NCBI GenBank assembly: GCA_947643615.1
Contig: CANRWO010000032.1
Coordinates: 1-39,053 of the forward strand
DNA: 39,053 nt
From: an uncultured Lachnospiraceae bacterium
GTDB lineage: Bacteria; Bacillota; Clostridia; Lachnospirales; Lachnospiraceae
Direction: 5' to 3'
Shown here: positions 8,917-17,400 of the stretch, one piece after another
Layout of the letters: each line of letters starts with the position of its first letter
Numbering within the stretch: the first letter of the stretch is position 1
The notes under the pieces: model-generated
Seen by the model: the letters and a program-made list of their open reading frames with translations, nothing else
What the model was told of the DNA's origin: nothing
Databases searched by the model: none
Program-made: the position numbers and the translations under genes

Positions 8917-9906
8917 ATGAAAATCCTGTTTTACGATACAAAAAGTTATGACAAAGACTCTTTTGATGCCGCATTGGCATCCTTTTCGTCCATGGAGATT
9001 GAATATACAAAGTCGGATCTTGAACCCAGGACCGCCGTACTTGCGGAAGGTTTTGACGCAGTGTGCGCTTTCGTCAACTCCGACGTAGGCACACAGACCC
9101 TGGAAATTCTGCACCAAAAGGGAATCCGGCTGATCCTGATGCGCTGCGCCGGTTTTAACAATGTAGACCTGGAAACGGCAAAGAAATATGACATGCGCGT
9201 CATGCGCGTCCCCGGATACTCTCCTGAGGCAGTGGCAGAACACGCCATGGCTCTTGCACTGGCAAGCAACCGGCGTCTGCACAAGGCCTATAATAAAGTC
9301 CGTGAAAATGACTTCAGCTTAAGCGGTTTAATGGGTTTTAATTTCTATCAAAAAACTGCCGGTATCATTGGCACCGGGAAAATCGGAGCAGCCATGTGCC
9401 GCATTTGTTACGGTTTCGGCATGAAGGTAATTGCCTATGATGTATATGAAAACGAATCGTTAAAAAAATTTGTCGAATATGTGCCTCTGGATCAACTGCT
9501 TTCGGAAAGTGACCTCATTTCCCTTCACTGCCCTTTGATGGATTCCACCTATCATATCATCAACATTGACACGATCAAACAGATGAAGGACGGTGTAATC
9601 CTGGTAAATACCTCCCGGGGCGCCCTTGTGAAAACGGATGACTTAATTGAAGGGATCCGCATGCATAAATTTGCCGGTGTAGGCCTGGATGTATACGAGG
9701 AAGAGACCGACAATGTTTTCGAGGACCGTTCAGATGAAATCTTAAAGCACTCTACCACGGCCCGTCTGCTTTCTTTCCCAAATGTCATGATCACCTCCCA
9801 TCAGGGATTTTTCACCAGGGAAGCGTTGCAGGCAATCGCCGAGACCACCCTGCAGAATGCCTTGGACCATGAGACAGGTAAAGGCAGTCCTAATGATGTG
9901 ATATAA
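8917..9906 (+). CDS. ldhA: D-lactate dehydrogenase (2-hydroxyacid dehydrogenase family)
   Basis: A 329-residue cytoplasmic enzyme expected to reduce pyruvate to D-lactate with NADH and so regenerate NAD+ in fermentation. It has the D-isomer 2-hydroxyacid dehydrogenase layout: a Rossmann motif GTGKIG at 152-157 with acidic Asp175 after the second strand, the LVNTSRGALV motif with catalytic Arg234, a conserved acidic residue near 261-263 (VYEEE), and catalytic His295 in SHQGFF. The amino terminus (KILFYDTKSYDK) and overall length match the LdhA branch rather than phosphoglycerate or hydroxypyruvate reductases. Strong ribosome site GAAGGAGG about 8 bases before the ATG. It is transcribed alone, divergent from the signalling operon, after an AT-rich region containing TATTATAAC but no clear -35 partner. 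Confidence 0.92.
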   Translation: MKILFYDTKSYDKDSFDAALASFSSMEIEYTKSDLEPRTAVLAEGFDAVCAFVNSDVGTQTLEILHQKGIRLILMRCAGFNNVDLETAKKYDMRVMRVPGYSPEAVAEHAMALALASNRRLHKAYNKVRENDFSLSGLMGFNFYQKTAGIIGTGKIGAAMCRICYGFGMKVIAYDVYENESLKKFVEYVPLDQLLSESDLISLHCPLMDSTYHIINIDTIKQMKDGVILVNTSRGALVKTDDLIEGIRMHKFAGVGLDVYEEETDNVFEDRSDEILKHSTTARLLSFPNVMITSHQGFFTREALQAIAETTLQNALDHETGKGSPNDVI

Positions 9907-9916
9907 CGGCACGAAA

Positions 9917-9958
9917 CAGTCCCGGCACATGAAATCTTTTATCAATGTGCCGGGACTG
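9917..9958. terminator. Strong inverted repeat between converging ldhA and rhaM (possible weak bidirectional terminator)
   Basis: A perfect 14-bp stem (9917-9930 with 9945-9958, arm CAGTCCCGGCACAT) and a 14-base loop lie 11 bases after the ldhA stop. No T-run follows on the plus strand; on the minus strand it is followed by TTTCGT. The position between converging genes fits a terminator, but the missing U-tract makes this uncertain. Confidence 0.5.
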
Positions 9959-9973
9959 CATGATCGTCCAAAT

Positions 9974-9985
9974 CTGCCATGGCAG
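9974..9985. repeat. Perfect 12-bp palindrome CTGCCATGGCAG
   Basis: A self-complementary 12-mer in the 146-base gap between the converging ldhA and rhaM genes. It is too short-looped to form a hairpin. It could be a protein binding site or chance. Confidence 0.3.
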
Positions 9986-10052
9986 TTTCCGTATATACCC
10001 CAATGCCGTCAATCAGGCAGCAAGTGTGTCTGCATTGCGTTCAGCACACCAT

Positions 10053-10364
10053 TCAATCCAGATGAAATACCGTCTTCAGGTCAACGCTTACAGGACTGTT
10101 GTCAGGATTCGTCTCCATAATATCCGCCATAAAATCCCACCACTTTCGATTGATGGCAGTGTCGGCGCCCTTTGCCCAAAGTTCCTCATCCTCAATCTCA
10201 ATGTAGCCGAACAGTGTCAATGTCTCCTTATCCAGAAAAATAGTGTAATTTTTCCCGCCATGCTCGTGAATCATATCCTGCATCTCAGGCCATAATTCAT
10301 TGTGCCTTTTTTCGTACTCAGCCTCCTGGCCGGGAAACAACTTCATTTTAAAGCCTTTAACCAT
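10053..10364 (-). CDS. rhaM: L-rhamnose mutarotase family protein
   Basis: A 103-residue protein of the RhaM/YiiL family, which interconverts alpha and beta anomers of L-rhamnose. It shows the family pattern: KGFKMKLFPGQEAEYEKRHNELWPEM with the conserved Tyr and His, a central strand (YTIFLDKETLTLFGYIEIED), and NRKWWDFMADIMETNPDNSPV near the end. Full length and a clear start: AAGGAGGG lies just upstream of the ATG. It sits downstream of the starch operon and no other rhamnose gene is visible, so its sugar may not be rhamnose here; a role on another hexose is inference. It has its own promoter candidate at 10415-10442. Confidence 0.9.
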   Translation of the reverse strand: MVKGFKMKLFPGQEAEYEKRHNELWPEMQDMIHEHGGKNYTIFLDKETLTLFGYIEIEDEELWAKGADTAINRKWWDFMADIMETNPDNSPVSVDLKTVFHLD

Positions 10365-10414
10365 GGTTATAACCCTCCTTATACGTTATATCTTTATGCC
10401 TCAATTACGGATAT

Positions 10415-10442
10415 ATTATACCATGTCTTCAATCGTTTGCAA
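10415..10442 (-). promoter_or_regulatory. Candidate promoter of rhaM with overlapping cre-like site
   Basis: On the minus strand TTGCAA, a 16-base spacer and a perfect TATAAT (10415-10420). The -35 hexamer is part of TTGCAAACGATTGA (10429-10442), which resembles the catabolite-responsive element bound by CcpA, matching most but not all consensus positions. Binding there would block RNA polymerase. Transcription would start about 45 bases before the rhaM ATG. Confidence 0.55.
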
Positions 10443-10570
10443 CAGGTACTTACAGTCTGAACCCGCACGTTATAACAGGCTTTATTGCAGAAGCCTTTCA
10501 CTGCTAAGTCCTTGTTTTCGAAAAGCTCCCGCCTTCCGTCCCCCTCCGGCTTCGGGACAGTCCTTTTGCA

Positions 10571-12868
10571 TCAGCCTGGAATCCCAGGGCAATCCACATC
10601 CTTCCATGCCTCCTGGCCGGCACTGCGAGCCAATATCCGGCCATAAGGCTTATCATAGCCGGCATGGACCACCTCTCCACTCACCCTGCCGTCCTCCCGG
10701 ACGGTAAAATGGTACTGATGGTACCGGCCCTCCCGGTAAGCAAAGTCCTCACCGTTATCCAGGTAATGGTCCCAGCTGCCTTCCCCGGGATAAACCTCCA
10801 AAAGTAAAGCATCCAAAGGCTTTTCTCCTACATAGGACTGAGGCTCCATAACCGGAAGGATGGTGCCCGCCTTGACATAGATGGGGCAGCAGTCCAGGGG
10901 AACTTCCCGCACAAACCACAGGGGGCCCGTGATCTTTTCCTGTGTCCAATAATCATACCATACGCCCTGGGGCAGATATACCATACGTCTCACCGCCCCC
11001 TGCTCCACCACAGGAGCCGCCAATATCCGGCTTCCCAGCATAAACTCGTCATTGCACACCCTGGCTGCCTCCTCCTTCTCATAGTGGAACACCAGGGGGC
11101 GCATAATGGGCGCACCCGTTCTCTCCTCCTCATAAAATAAATCATATAGATAGGGAATCCACCGATAACGCAGCTTTACATACTTCCGGTAGATGTCCGT
11201 CACCTCTTCACCAAACTGCCAGGGTTCCTGCCTTCTGGTCCCTGCAGCGGAATGGTTTCGGAAAAGGGGGGAGAAGCAGCCTACCTGAACCCATCTTGCC
11301 ATCAGCTCAGGGGTAGTGTCCGCACCGAATCCCCCTACGTCCGTCCCCACAAAAGGCATACCGGATAAACCCAGGTTACACAGCTGAGGAATTGCCATCT
11401 GAAGATGCGCCCACATGCTGGTATTATCCCCCGTCCATGCAGTGGCATATTTCTGGCTTCCGGCATAACATGCCCTGGTGATCACAAAGGGCCTGCGCCC
11501 GTCCAGCCTCTTCAACCCTTCATAGGCCGCTTTTGCCATCAGATGCCCGTATACATTGTGCATTTCCAAATGATCCGTTTTCCTGTCTTCGTCCGTAAAG
11601 ACCACATCTCCGGGCAGGGGGCCGTGAAAACTGGCCGGCTCGTTCATGTCATTCCAGATCCCCCTCACTCCTTTGTCCAACAGAAATTTCTGTTTTTCTC
11701 CCCACCACTTTCTGACGGCAGGATTCCCAAAGTCAGGGAAAGCAGCATCTCCGGGCCACACCGCATTAATGTACACTTCACCCTGGGGTGTTTTGGCAAA
11801 ATATCCTTCTTCCACACCCTCGTCGTATACCGCGTATCCCTCCTCTTTTTTCACACCGGGGTCATTGATTACCACAGGCTTAAACCCGTCAGCCGAAAGC
11901 TTCTGCAAAAAAGCCGCCGGGTCTCCATGATAACGGCCCTCATTCCATGTGAATACTCTGTAATCCTGCATGTAATCTATATCAAAATGAAGTACGTCAC
12001 AGGGAATGTCATGCTTCCGCATGGAAGATGCCACCTCTTCCATATCCTCCTGGGTCACATACCCCCACCGGGACTGGTGGTAACCAAGAGTCCACTTCTG
12101 GGGAAGGGGGCAGGTACCCGTCAGGTAAGTATATCCCCTGAGGACTTCCCCTACGGAATCCCCCGCAATGTAATAATAGTCCAGGTCCCCTCCGTCGGCT
12201 CCGAACCAATAATATTCCTCCGATTCCTGTCCCATATTGAAATAACTTTTAAATGTGTTATCGAGAAACAGGCCATAAACATGCGTATCCGTCAGCGAGA
12301 TCAAAAAGGGGATGGATTTATACAGCGCCTTAAAGCTGTCCACCTGAGGGTCCGGGTTGTCCGTATTCCACATCTCATACTCGTAATGCCGCTTATCCAG
12401 GAACCCGGTCTTATCCCCCAAGCCGTAAAAATGCTGAGATGCCTTCTGCTTTTTCAGCACTTCAAACGCATGCTCTTGCCCAGGGCCGGCAGCGGAATGC
12501 CCCTCTTCTTCCAGAAGCCTTAAGGTTTCCTCGCTGACCCTCTGAAGAGGCTTCCGTTCCCCTCTGTAGTCTCCGCAGACCTCCGCCCCGTCCCTGTCAT
12601 AAAAGTCCACAAAAAAACCGTCGCTTACCCTGGCCGAAACCTCTTCCGTATCAATCCATAAACCGTCCGTCCCCAGATCTGTTTTGAGAGATACGGGAAC
12701 TGCCTTATCGCCCTCTATTGCCTTGGAAGCCGTGCGTTTTCCGTCTTCACTGTAAAACACATTCACAATTTTTGGGGTCAGCACACGGATCTGTGCCTTC
12801 TTCCCCTCAAAATCCAGAATGATGTCCTGCCCCTTTACTTCATAGCTTGTGAGTTTTCCGAATTTCAT
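10571..12868 (-). CDS. GH31 family alpha-glucosidase
   Basis: A 765-residue cytoplasmic glycoside hydrolase of family GH31, probably releasing glucose from the non-reducing ends of malto-oligosaccharides. An amino-terminal beta-sandwich (about 1-240) precedes the catalytic barrel. The nucleophile is Asp407 in GIWNDMNEP and the probable acid/base is Asp481 in WTGDNTSMW; the SRWGY (266-270), FDIDYM (295-300) and FVGTDVGGFG motifs fit the substrate pocket of the family. A beta-rich carboxy-terminal region follows. No signal peptide. Ribosome site GGGAGGG lies just before the ATG at 12868. The preceding HAD gene ends 24 bases upstream, so the two are likely co-transcribed as the end of the starch operon. 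GH31 also includes alpha-xylosidases, but the context favours alpha-glucosidase. Confidence 0.92.
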   Translation of the reverse strand: MKFGKLTSYEVKGQDIILDFEGKKAQIRVLTPKIVNVFYSEDGKRTASKAIEGDKAVPVSLKTDLGTDGLWIDTEEVSARVSDGFFVDFYDRDGAEVCGDYRGERKPLQRVSEETLRLLEEEGHSAAGPGQEHAFEVLKKQKASQHFYGLGDKTGFLDKRHYEYEMWNTDNPDPQVDSFKALYKSIPFLISLTDTHVYGLFLDNTFKSYFNMGQESEEYYWFGADGGDLDYYYIAGDSVGEVLRGYTYLTGTCPLPQKWTLGYHQSRWGYVTQEDMEEVASSMRKHDIPCDVLHFDIDYMQDYRVFTWNEGRYHGDPAAFLQKLSADGFKPVVINDPGVKKEEGYAVYDEGVEEGYFAKTPQGEVYINAVWPGDAAFPDFGNPAVRKWWGEKQKFLLDKGVRGIWNDMNEPASFHGPLPGDVVFTDEDRKTDHLEMHNVYGHLMAKAAYEGLKRLDGRRPFVITRACYAGSQKYATAWTGDNTSMWAHLQMAIPQLCNLGLSGMPFVGTDVGGFGADTTPELMARWVQVGCFSPLFRNHSAAGTRRQEPWQFGEEVTDIYRKYVKLRYRWIPYLYDLFYEEERTGAPIMRPLVFHYEKEEAARVCNDEFMLGSRILAAPVVEQGAVRRMVYLPQGVWYDYWTQEKITGPLWFVREVPLDCCPIYVKAGTILPVMEPQSYVGEKPLDALLLEVYPGEGSWDHYLDNGEDFAYREGRYHQYHFTVREDGRVSGEVVHAGYDKPYGRILARSAGQEAWKDVDCPGIPG

Positions 12869-12892
12869 TGATATCCCTCCCTGTAATGTAAT

Positions 12893-13663
12893 TTATGCTT
12901 CAGGACGCTTTGGGGGGCACTTACCCTTCCGAAAGGCGGAGGCCGGTTTCCTCTCCAGAAGAATGTCCGCTGCCTTCCGGAAATCCCCGTCCATAACACG
13001 ATACGTAGCCCTGGACCTTCCGCTCTCCTCCGGCGATATGGCAGTATGGATATAAAGGGTATCCAGTCCTACGCCCTGGGCCCCGGCAATATCCGCTGCC
13101 CCGTCGTTTCCTACCATAATGCTCTCGGAAGGCTCCAGCCTGTATCGCTCCAGCAGTTTGCGGAAGAACAGCGGCGACGGCTTTTTACATCCCTGCTCCG
13201 AGGACAGGAAAATACCGTCAAAGAACCGGGTGAGTCCCAACATTTCTATCTCCGGCCGGGTGAAATCCGCCTGGGCATTTGATAACAGATACACTCTCCT
13301 GCCCCGGTTCCTCAGCTCACCCAGTAGCTCTTCCACACCGTCATAAGCACGTAAAAACCGCCTGGACAGGGCGCGGAAGGTGATTGCTGTCATTCTTGCC
13401 TGGGAAGCGTCGCAGAAAGCCTTTTTCTCATGGTACAGCATGGCAAATACTTTCGTCAAGTTGGGTTCCCCGTCCTCCCCGCCCAGCCGCTCCTTTTCCT
13501 CAAGCTCCAGCCTGCGGAAAGCCTGCTGCAGTTCCCCGGGGTTATAATCCGCGCCCATGGCCCCATAGATTTCACTCATCTTCTGCCATAGACGCAGATC
13601 ATCCTCGTCCGTGCGGATATCAGCCAATGTGCCATAAAAATCAAAAATATAGTTCCGATACAT
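12893..13663 (-). CDS. HAD superfamily hydrolase with DxYGTL motif I
   Basis: A 256-residue haloacid-dehalogenase-fold protein. Motif I is IFDFYGTLADI: the nucleophile Asp8 is present, but the position two residues later is Tyr10 instead of the Asp that acts as acid/base in most phosphatases. Motif II is LLSNAQ, motif III KKPSPLFFRKLLE, and motif IV VGNDGAADIAGA, with a helical cap between motifs I and II. The Tyr version of motif I is known from haloacid dehalogenases (DAYGTL) and other HAD subgroups, so function is open: a sugar-phosphate phosphatase is plausible from context but not shown. I start at the ATG at 13663 because the motif begins at once and a purine-rich AAGGAAGAGAG precedes it; an upstream extension of 17 codons lacks a ribosome site. 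It lies inside the starch operon between the debranching enzyme and GH31 genes. Confidence 0.85.
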   Translation of the reverse strand: MYRNYIFDFYGTLADIRTDEDDLRLWQKMSEIYGAMGADYNPGELQQAFRRLELEEKERLGGEDGEPNLTKVFAMLYHEKKAFCDASQARMTAITFRALSRRFLRAYDGVEELLGELRNRGRRVYLLSNAQADFTRPEIEMLGLTRFFDGIFLSSEQGCKKPSPLFFRKLLERYRLEPSESIMVGNDGAADIAGAQGVGLDTLYIHTAISPEESGRSRATYRVMDGDFRKAADILLERKPASAFRKGKCPPKRPEA

Positions 13664-13723
13664 GGTATTCTCTCTTCCTTGGACTCTCTGCCCCTCCAAA
13701 ACACTTTGCCGCAATACAGTACG

Positions 13724-15745
13724 TCAAACGCCTCCGTCTTCCTTTAACGCATCATATACCCGGAGAATTTCACCCACGCTCCAGGCCTGGGCGAAACAAC
13801 CTTTGGAAGAGACAGGGTTTCCGCCGTCATAAATCTCGGGGAGCTGCCCCACACATCCCTCCCCCAGGGCGGCCTTCATATACTCCAGCTGCTCCTTCAC
13901 ATGCCCCCTGGCTTCCTCCGAATATCCGTGTACCTTCAGGTACGCAAGATAATACCCGCCCAGGGGGAATACCCACACAGTGCCCTGGTGGTATGCAAGG
14001 TCCCTGTCCAGCTGACTGCCTCCGTAAAAGGGTTTAAACTCTTCATCTGCCGGATCCAGCGTCCTCAGGCCATAGGGGGTATACAGCTTCCGAAACACCA
14101 CATCCACCACCTGCTTCTCTTTTTCCGGGGGAAGCACGGAAAACGGCAGCGACACCGCCCATATTTGATTACAACGGATCTGTGTATCGGCTCCGGTTCC
14201 TGACAACACATCTTTCAGGCAGCCTGCCTCCCCGTTCCAGAATTTCCCAAAGCTTTCCTTCACCTGCATTGCCAAAGCGCCGTAATCCTCCGCCCTCTCC
14301 GGGCAAAAATGTCCCAGCTCCTCCATAATGCACAGGGCATTATACCAATAAGCATTGATTTCCACCGGCTTTCCGTGCCTGGGTGTGGGCAGGATCTCCC
14401 CCACCCTGACATCCATCCAGGTCACCTGGTCGTAGTCCCGCCCTGCCATAATCAATCCGTCCGTATCCATTTTAATGCCAAAGTCCGTGCCCTTCCTGTA
14501 CCATTCAATGATATCGGCCATGGTATCATACATGCTTTTTACAAAGACGGAATCCTTTGTCTTGCGGTAATATTCATAGACGGACAAAATAAACAGCAGC
14601 GCCGCGTCCACCGTATTATACCCCGGGTTCTCCTCCCCTTCCGGGAAGAGATTGGGCATCAGGCCCTTTTTACAGTATGCCCGGAAAGTCTGGAGGATGC
14701 TTTTTGCCGTTTCATACTGTCGGGTTGCCAGACAGCACCCGTTGACAGCGATCATGGTATCCCGGCCCCAGTCCTCGAAAAAAGGGAACCCGGCCAGAAT
14801 GGTCTGTTTCGCCGTGGATGCGCGGTATGAAATGAACTGGTGGGCATTTACCGCCAGAGTTTTCGCCGCCTCATCCTCAAACCCCGCCTGCTGTGCCAGC
14901 TTTTCCCTGTGGCGCCTGATATCCCCACACAGTTCTTCCACAGAGGGAAGCTCCGGCGTCATCCCATACACAAGGTTCAATATACCCTTTTCCCCGGCAG
15001 GCACGGTAAAAGTCACGCTGTGGTTCACCAGCGTAGAACCTGTTTCCCTCCTCCCGTCACAGGCATCATAGGCATAATACAAATGATCATGGAAAACCGG
15101 CGACAATTCACGAAAACATCCGTTGGTCTCACAATACAGCCTTTTGCCTTCGGAAAAGATGCTCTGCCCTTCCACTACAAATTGCTGCGTCCTCTCCAGA
15201 AGGGTTCCCTTTGGCACAAACTGAAGATGGGGCAGCACTTCCAGCACCACATCTTCCCGGGCGCCATTTCTGATCTCATAGGAGACCCCCACTCCGTTCC
15301 CGCCCTGCATCAGTGCAGCGGTCTTCCTGATTTCCACGCCCTTTACCAGGTAGCTCCACACAGGATAATCCTCAAAAGAAAATTCCGCCTGGTAGAGATA
15401 CCCCTCTTCCCTCCTGGCTGTTTCCGTCCCACAGGGATCCCCGGCACCGGATCCTTTGCCGCCTATGGCCTCTTTGTCCCCTTCCCCATTGTGCGGTTTA
15501 TAATCCTGGCTGGAAATATGGATCTTGCCGGACGTAAATGCCAATCTCTCCTCCAGCCTGTGAATCATATTATATCGGTGATTAGGAGATTTTACACACG
15601 CCATCAGCAGAGCGTGATCGTTTCTGCTGCAGGAGCCGATGGCAGTGAGGGAAGAAAATCCCCCCAGGCCATTGGTCATGAGATAACAGTTTTCCTCTCC
15701 TCTTTCGAATGTTTTCCAATCCTGCTTTCCATATATAAATTTCAT
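13724..15745 (-). CDS. Glycogen debranching enzyme (amylo-alpha-1,6-glucosidase, GH133-type)
   Basis: A 673-residue cytoplasmic enzyme that would remove single alpha-1,6-linked glucose stubs from branched glucans. The amino-terminal GDE_N domain starts with CYLMTNGLGGFSSLTAIG (20-37) and is beta-rich to about residue 260; the carboxy-terminal (alpha/alpha)6 barrel contains the signature GFPFFEDWGRDTM (319-331), NTVDAALLFI, VTWMDVRVGE and YHQGTVWVFPLG. A Gly-rich insertion near residues 90-113 interrupts the first domain. There is no transferase domain, unlike the eukaryotic bifunctional enzyme. The ATG at 15745 is preceded by TGAGG at 7 bases; an open frame upstream lacks a good site. It follows malQ by 76 bases containing a hairpin. 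Confidence 0.9.
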   Translation of the reverse strand: MKFIYGKQDWKTFERGEENCYLMTNGLGGFSSLTAIGSCSRNDHALLMACVKSPNHRYNMIHRLEERLAFTSGKIHISSQDYKPHNGEGDKEAIGGKGSGAGDPCGTETARREEGYLYQAEFSFEDYPVWSYLVKGVEIRKTAALMQGGNGVGVSYEIRNGAREDVVLEVLPHLQFVPKGTLLERTQQFVVEGQSIFSEGKRLYCETNGCFRELSPVFHDHLYYAYDACDGRRETGSTLVNHSVTFTVPAGEKGILNLVYGMTPELPSVEELCGDIRRHREKLAQQAGFEDEAAKTLAVNAHQFISYRASTAKQTILAGFPFFEDWGRDTMIAVNGCCLATRQYETAKSILQTFRAYCKKGLMPNLFPEGEENPGYNTVDAALLFILSVYEYYRKTKDSVFVKSMYDTMADIIEWYRKGTDFGIKMDTDGLIMAGRDYDQVTWMDVRVGEILPTPRHGKPVEINAYWYNALCIMEELGHFCPERAEDYGALAMQVKESFGKFWNGEAGCLKDVLSGTGADTQIRCNQIWAVSLPFSVLPPEKEKQVVDVVFRKLYTPYGLRTLDPADEEFKPFYGGSQLDRDLAYHQGTVWVFPLGGYYLAYLKVHGYSEEARGHVKEQLEYMKAALGEGCVGQLPEIYDGGNPVSSKGCFAQAWSVGEILRVYDALKEDGGV

Positions 15746-15761
15746 ATCAAACCTCATTTCT

Positions 15762-15788
15762 GCGCTGCCCAAAAGGGTGAGGCAGCGC
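15762..15788 (-). other. Intercistronic hairpin between malQ and the debranching enzyme gene
   Basis: An 8-bp perfect inverted repeat (GCGCTGCC 15762-15769, GGCAGCGC 15781-15788) with an 11-base loop. No T-run follows in the direction of transcription, so it is more likely an mRNA processing or stability element than a terminator. It ends 16 bases before the debranching enzyme start codon. Confidence 0.5.
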
Positions 15789-15821
15789 CCAGACACAAAT
15801 CACCGTGTAAAATTAGATTGC

Positions 15822-17351
15822 TCAAGCCTTTACCCGCGCCTCTTTATCATGGTCCCTTTCCTGTCCGTCCAAACGGAAACTGATTTTAGTAAGTCCGTAT
15901 ATTTTGTCCGTCACTTCCTGCGACAGAATGCTCTTCTCCATCCGCCACACCCAGTTCCCCCCCAATGTGGAAGGTTTATTAATCCTTGCATCCTGATCCA
16001 GCCCTAAATAATCCTGCAGAGGAATGATACAGGTGTCCGCCGTACTCATCATGGCCAAACGGACGAAATCCCAATACTTCTCCTCCTCCGGCGTATCCCC
16101 GTTATCCAGATATTCCTCCGCAAATGCCCTGCTTTCGTCGTCTAATCCACGGTACCATTGCACCAGAGTCTCGTTGTCATGGGTTCCCGTATATACCACA
16201 CAGTTTTTATCATAGCAGTGAGGCAGATAACCTGTTTCCTCACCGGGGTCAAAAGCAAACTCCAGCACCTTCATGCCGGGATATCCGCTGTCCTCCAGAA
16301 GCTTATGTACGGAAGGCGTCTGCAGTCCCAGGTCTTCGGCAATGATGTCCTTCGGGCCAAGCCTGCCCTGGAGCGTTGTAAACAATTCCATGCCGGGTCC
16401 TTTTTCCCAATGGCCGTTCTCCGCCGTCTCCTCCCCCCAGGGGATACTGTAATATTCGTCAAATCCCCTGAAATGGTCGATACGCATTATATCATACAGG
16501 CGGAAACAGTGCTCCAACCGACGGCACCACCATTGATAACCGGTCTGCCTGTGGTATTCCCACCGATACAGAGGATTCCCCCAAAGCTGCCCCGTGGCGG
16601 AAAAGGCGTCCGGAGGGCATCCCGCCACAGCCACAGGCTGATATTCGGAATCAAACTGGAACATTTCCGGGTTGGCCCACGCATCTGCGGAGTCAAAGGC
16701 CACATATATGGGCATATCCCCTATGATCCTGATTCCCTGTCGGTTGGCATAATCTTTCAGCTTACACCACTGTTCCTGAAACTTGAACTGAATATATTTA
16801 AAAAATTCAATCTCAAAATAGCATTCTCTTCTGTAGTAATCCAGCGCAAATCCCCAACGCTTTCGGATGTCTTCCGCCCATTGGCTCCATGCGGCGCCGT
16901 CAAAGCATTGCTTCACTGCCATAAAAAGCGCATAATCCTCCAGCCAGCAGGCATTTTCCTGCACAAAACGGTTGAACTCGGGATTCTGGGAAATGTCACT
17001 GCGCTCGTAGGCAAGACGAAGCAATGTAAACCGCTGCAGGTACATTTTCTCATAATCTACCGCAAAGGAAGCCTCCCCAAAATCACATGCGTCACATTCC
17101 TCCTCCGTCAACACTCCCTCCCCAATCAATGCTTCCAAATCGATCAGGTAGGGATTTCCCGCAAAAGAGGAAAACGACTGATAGGGGGAATCGCCATAAC
17201 TGGTGGGGGAGAGCGGCAGGATCTGCCAATAAGTCTGCCCTGCCTCCTTCAGCCAGTCAATAAATTCATATGCCTCCCTGGAAAAGCAGCCAATGCCATA
17301 CTTAGACGGCAGACTGGTCACCGGGAGCAAAACGCCACTCGCTCTATTCAT
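15822..17351 (-). CDS. malQ: 4-alpha-glucanotransferase (amylomaltase, GH77), copy 1
   Basis: A 509-residue cytoplasmic amylomaltase that transfers alpha-1,4-glucan segments between malto-oligosaccharides and releases glucose. Family hallmarks: GVLLPVTSLPSKYGIG at the start, SPTSYGDSPYQSFSSFAGNPYLID (49-72), IIGDMPIYVAFDSADAWANP, GCPPDAFSATGQLWGNPLY, nucleophile Asp292 in MRIDHFRGFDEYYSIP, acid/base Glu339 in IIAEDLG, and Asp392 in GTHDNETL. Length is normal for the bacterial short form. The ATG at 17351 has GGAGG 10 bases upstream; a GTG two codons earlier (17357) is also possible but sits only 4 bases from that site. It lies 49 bases downstream of pulA in the malE operon. A second, diverged malQ lies at 27020-28504. 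Confidence 0.94.
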   Translation of the reverse strand: MNRASGVLLPVTSLPSKYGIGCFSREAYEFIDWLKEAGQTYWQILPLSPTSYGDSPYQSFSSFAGNPYLIDLEALIGEGVLTEEECDACDFGEASFAVDYEKMYLQRFTLLRLAYERSDISQNPEFNRFVQENACWLEDYALFMAVKQCFDGAAWSQWAEDIRKRWGFALDYYRRECYFEIEFFKYIQFKFQEQWCKLKDYANRQGIRIIGDMPIYVAFDSADAWANPEMFQFDSEYQPVAVAGCPPDAFSATGQLWGNPLYRWEYHRQTGYQWWCRRLEHCFRLYDIMRIDHFRGFDEYYSIPWGEETAENGHWEKGPGMELFTTLQGRLGPKDIIAEDLGLQTPSVHKLLEDSGYPGMKVLEFAFDPGEETGYLPHCYDKNCVVYTGTHDNETLVQWYRGLDDESRAFAEEYLDNGDTPEEEKYWDFVRLAMMSTADTCIIPLQDYLGLDQDARINKPSTLGGNWVWRMEKSILSQEVTDKIYGLTKISFRLDGQERDHDKEARVKA

Positions 17352-17400
17352 ATACACCTAACCTCCAATTTTGCAGCCTGGCAGACCGCCTTTCCTGCTT

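Noticed and set aside
11405..12523. Long open frame on the plus strand opposite the GH31 gene
   Set aside because: It has no ribosome site or recognisable motif and mirrors the reverse strand of a well-supported enzyme; it is a codon-bias artefact. The same holds for long plus-strand frames at 14840-15883 and 16158-17567.
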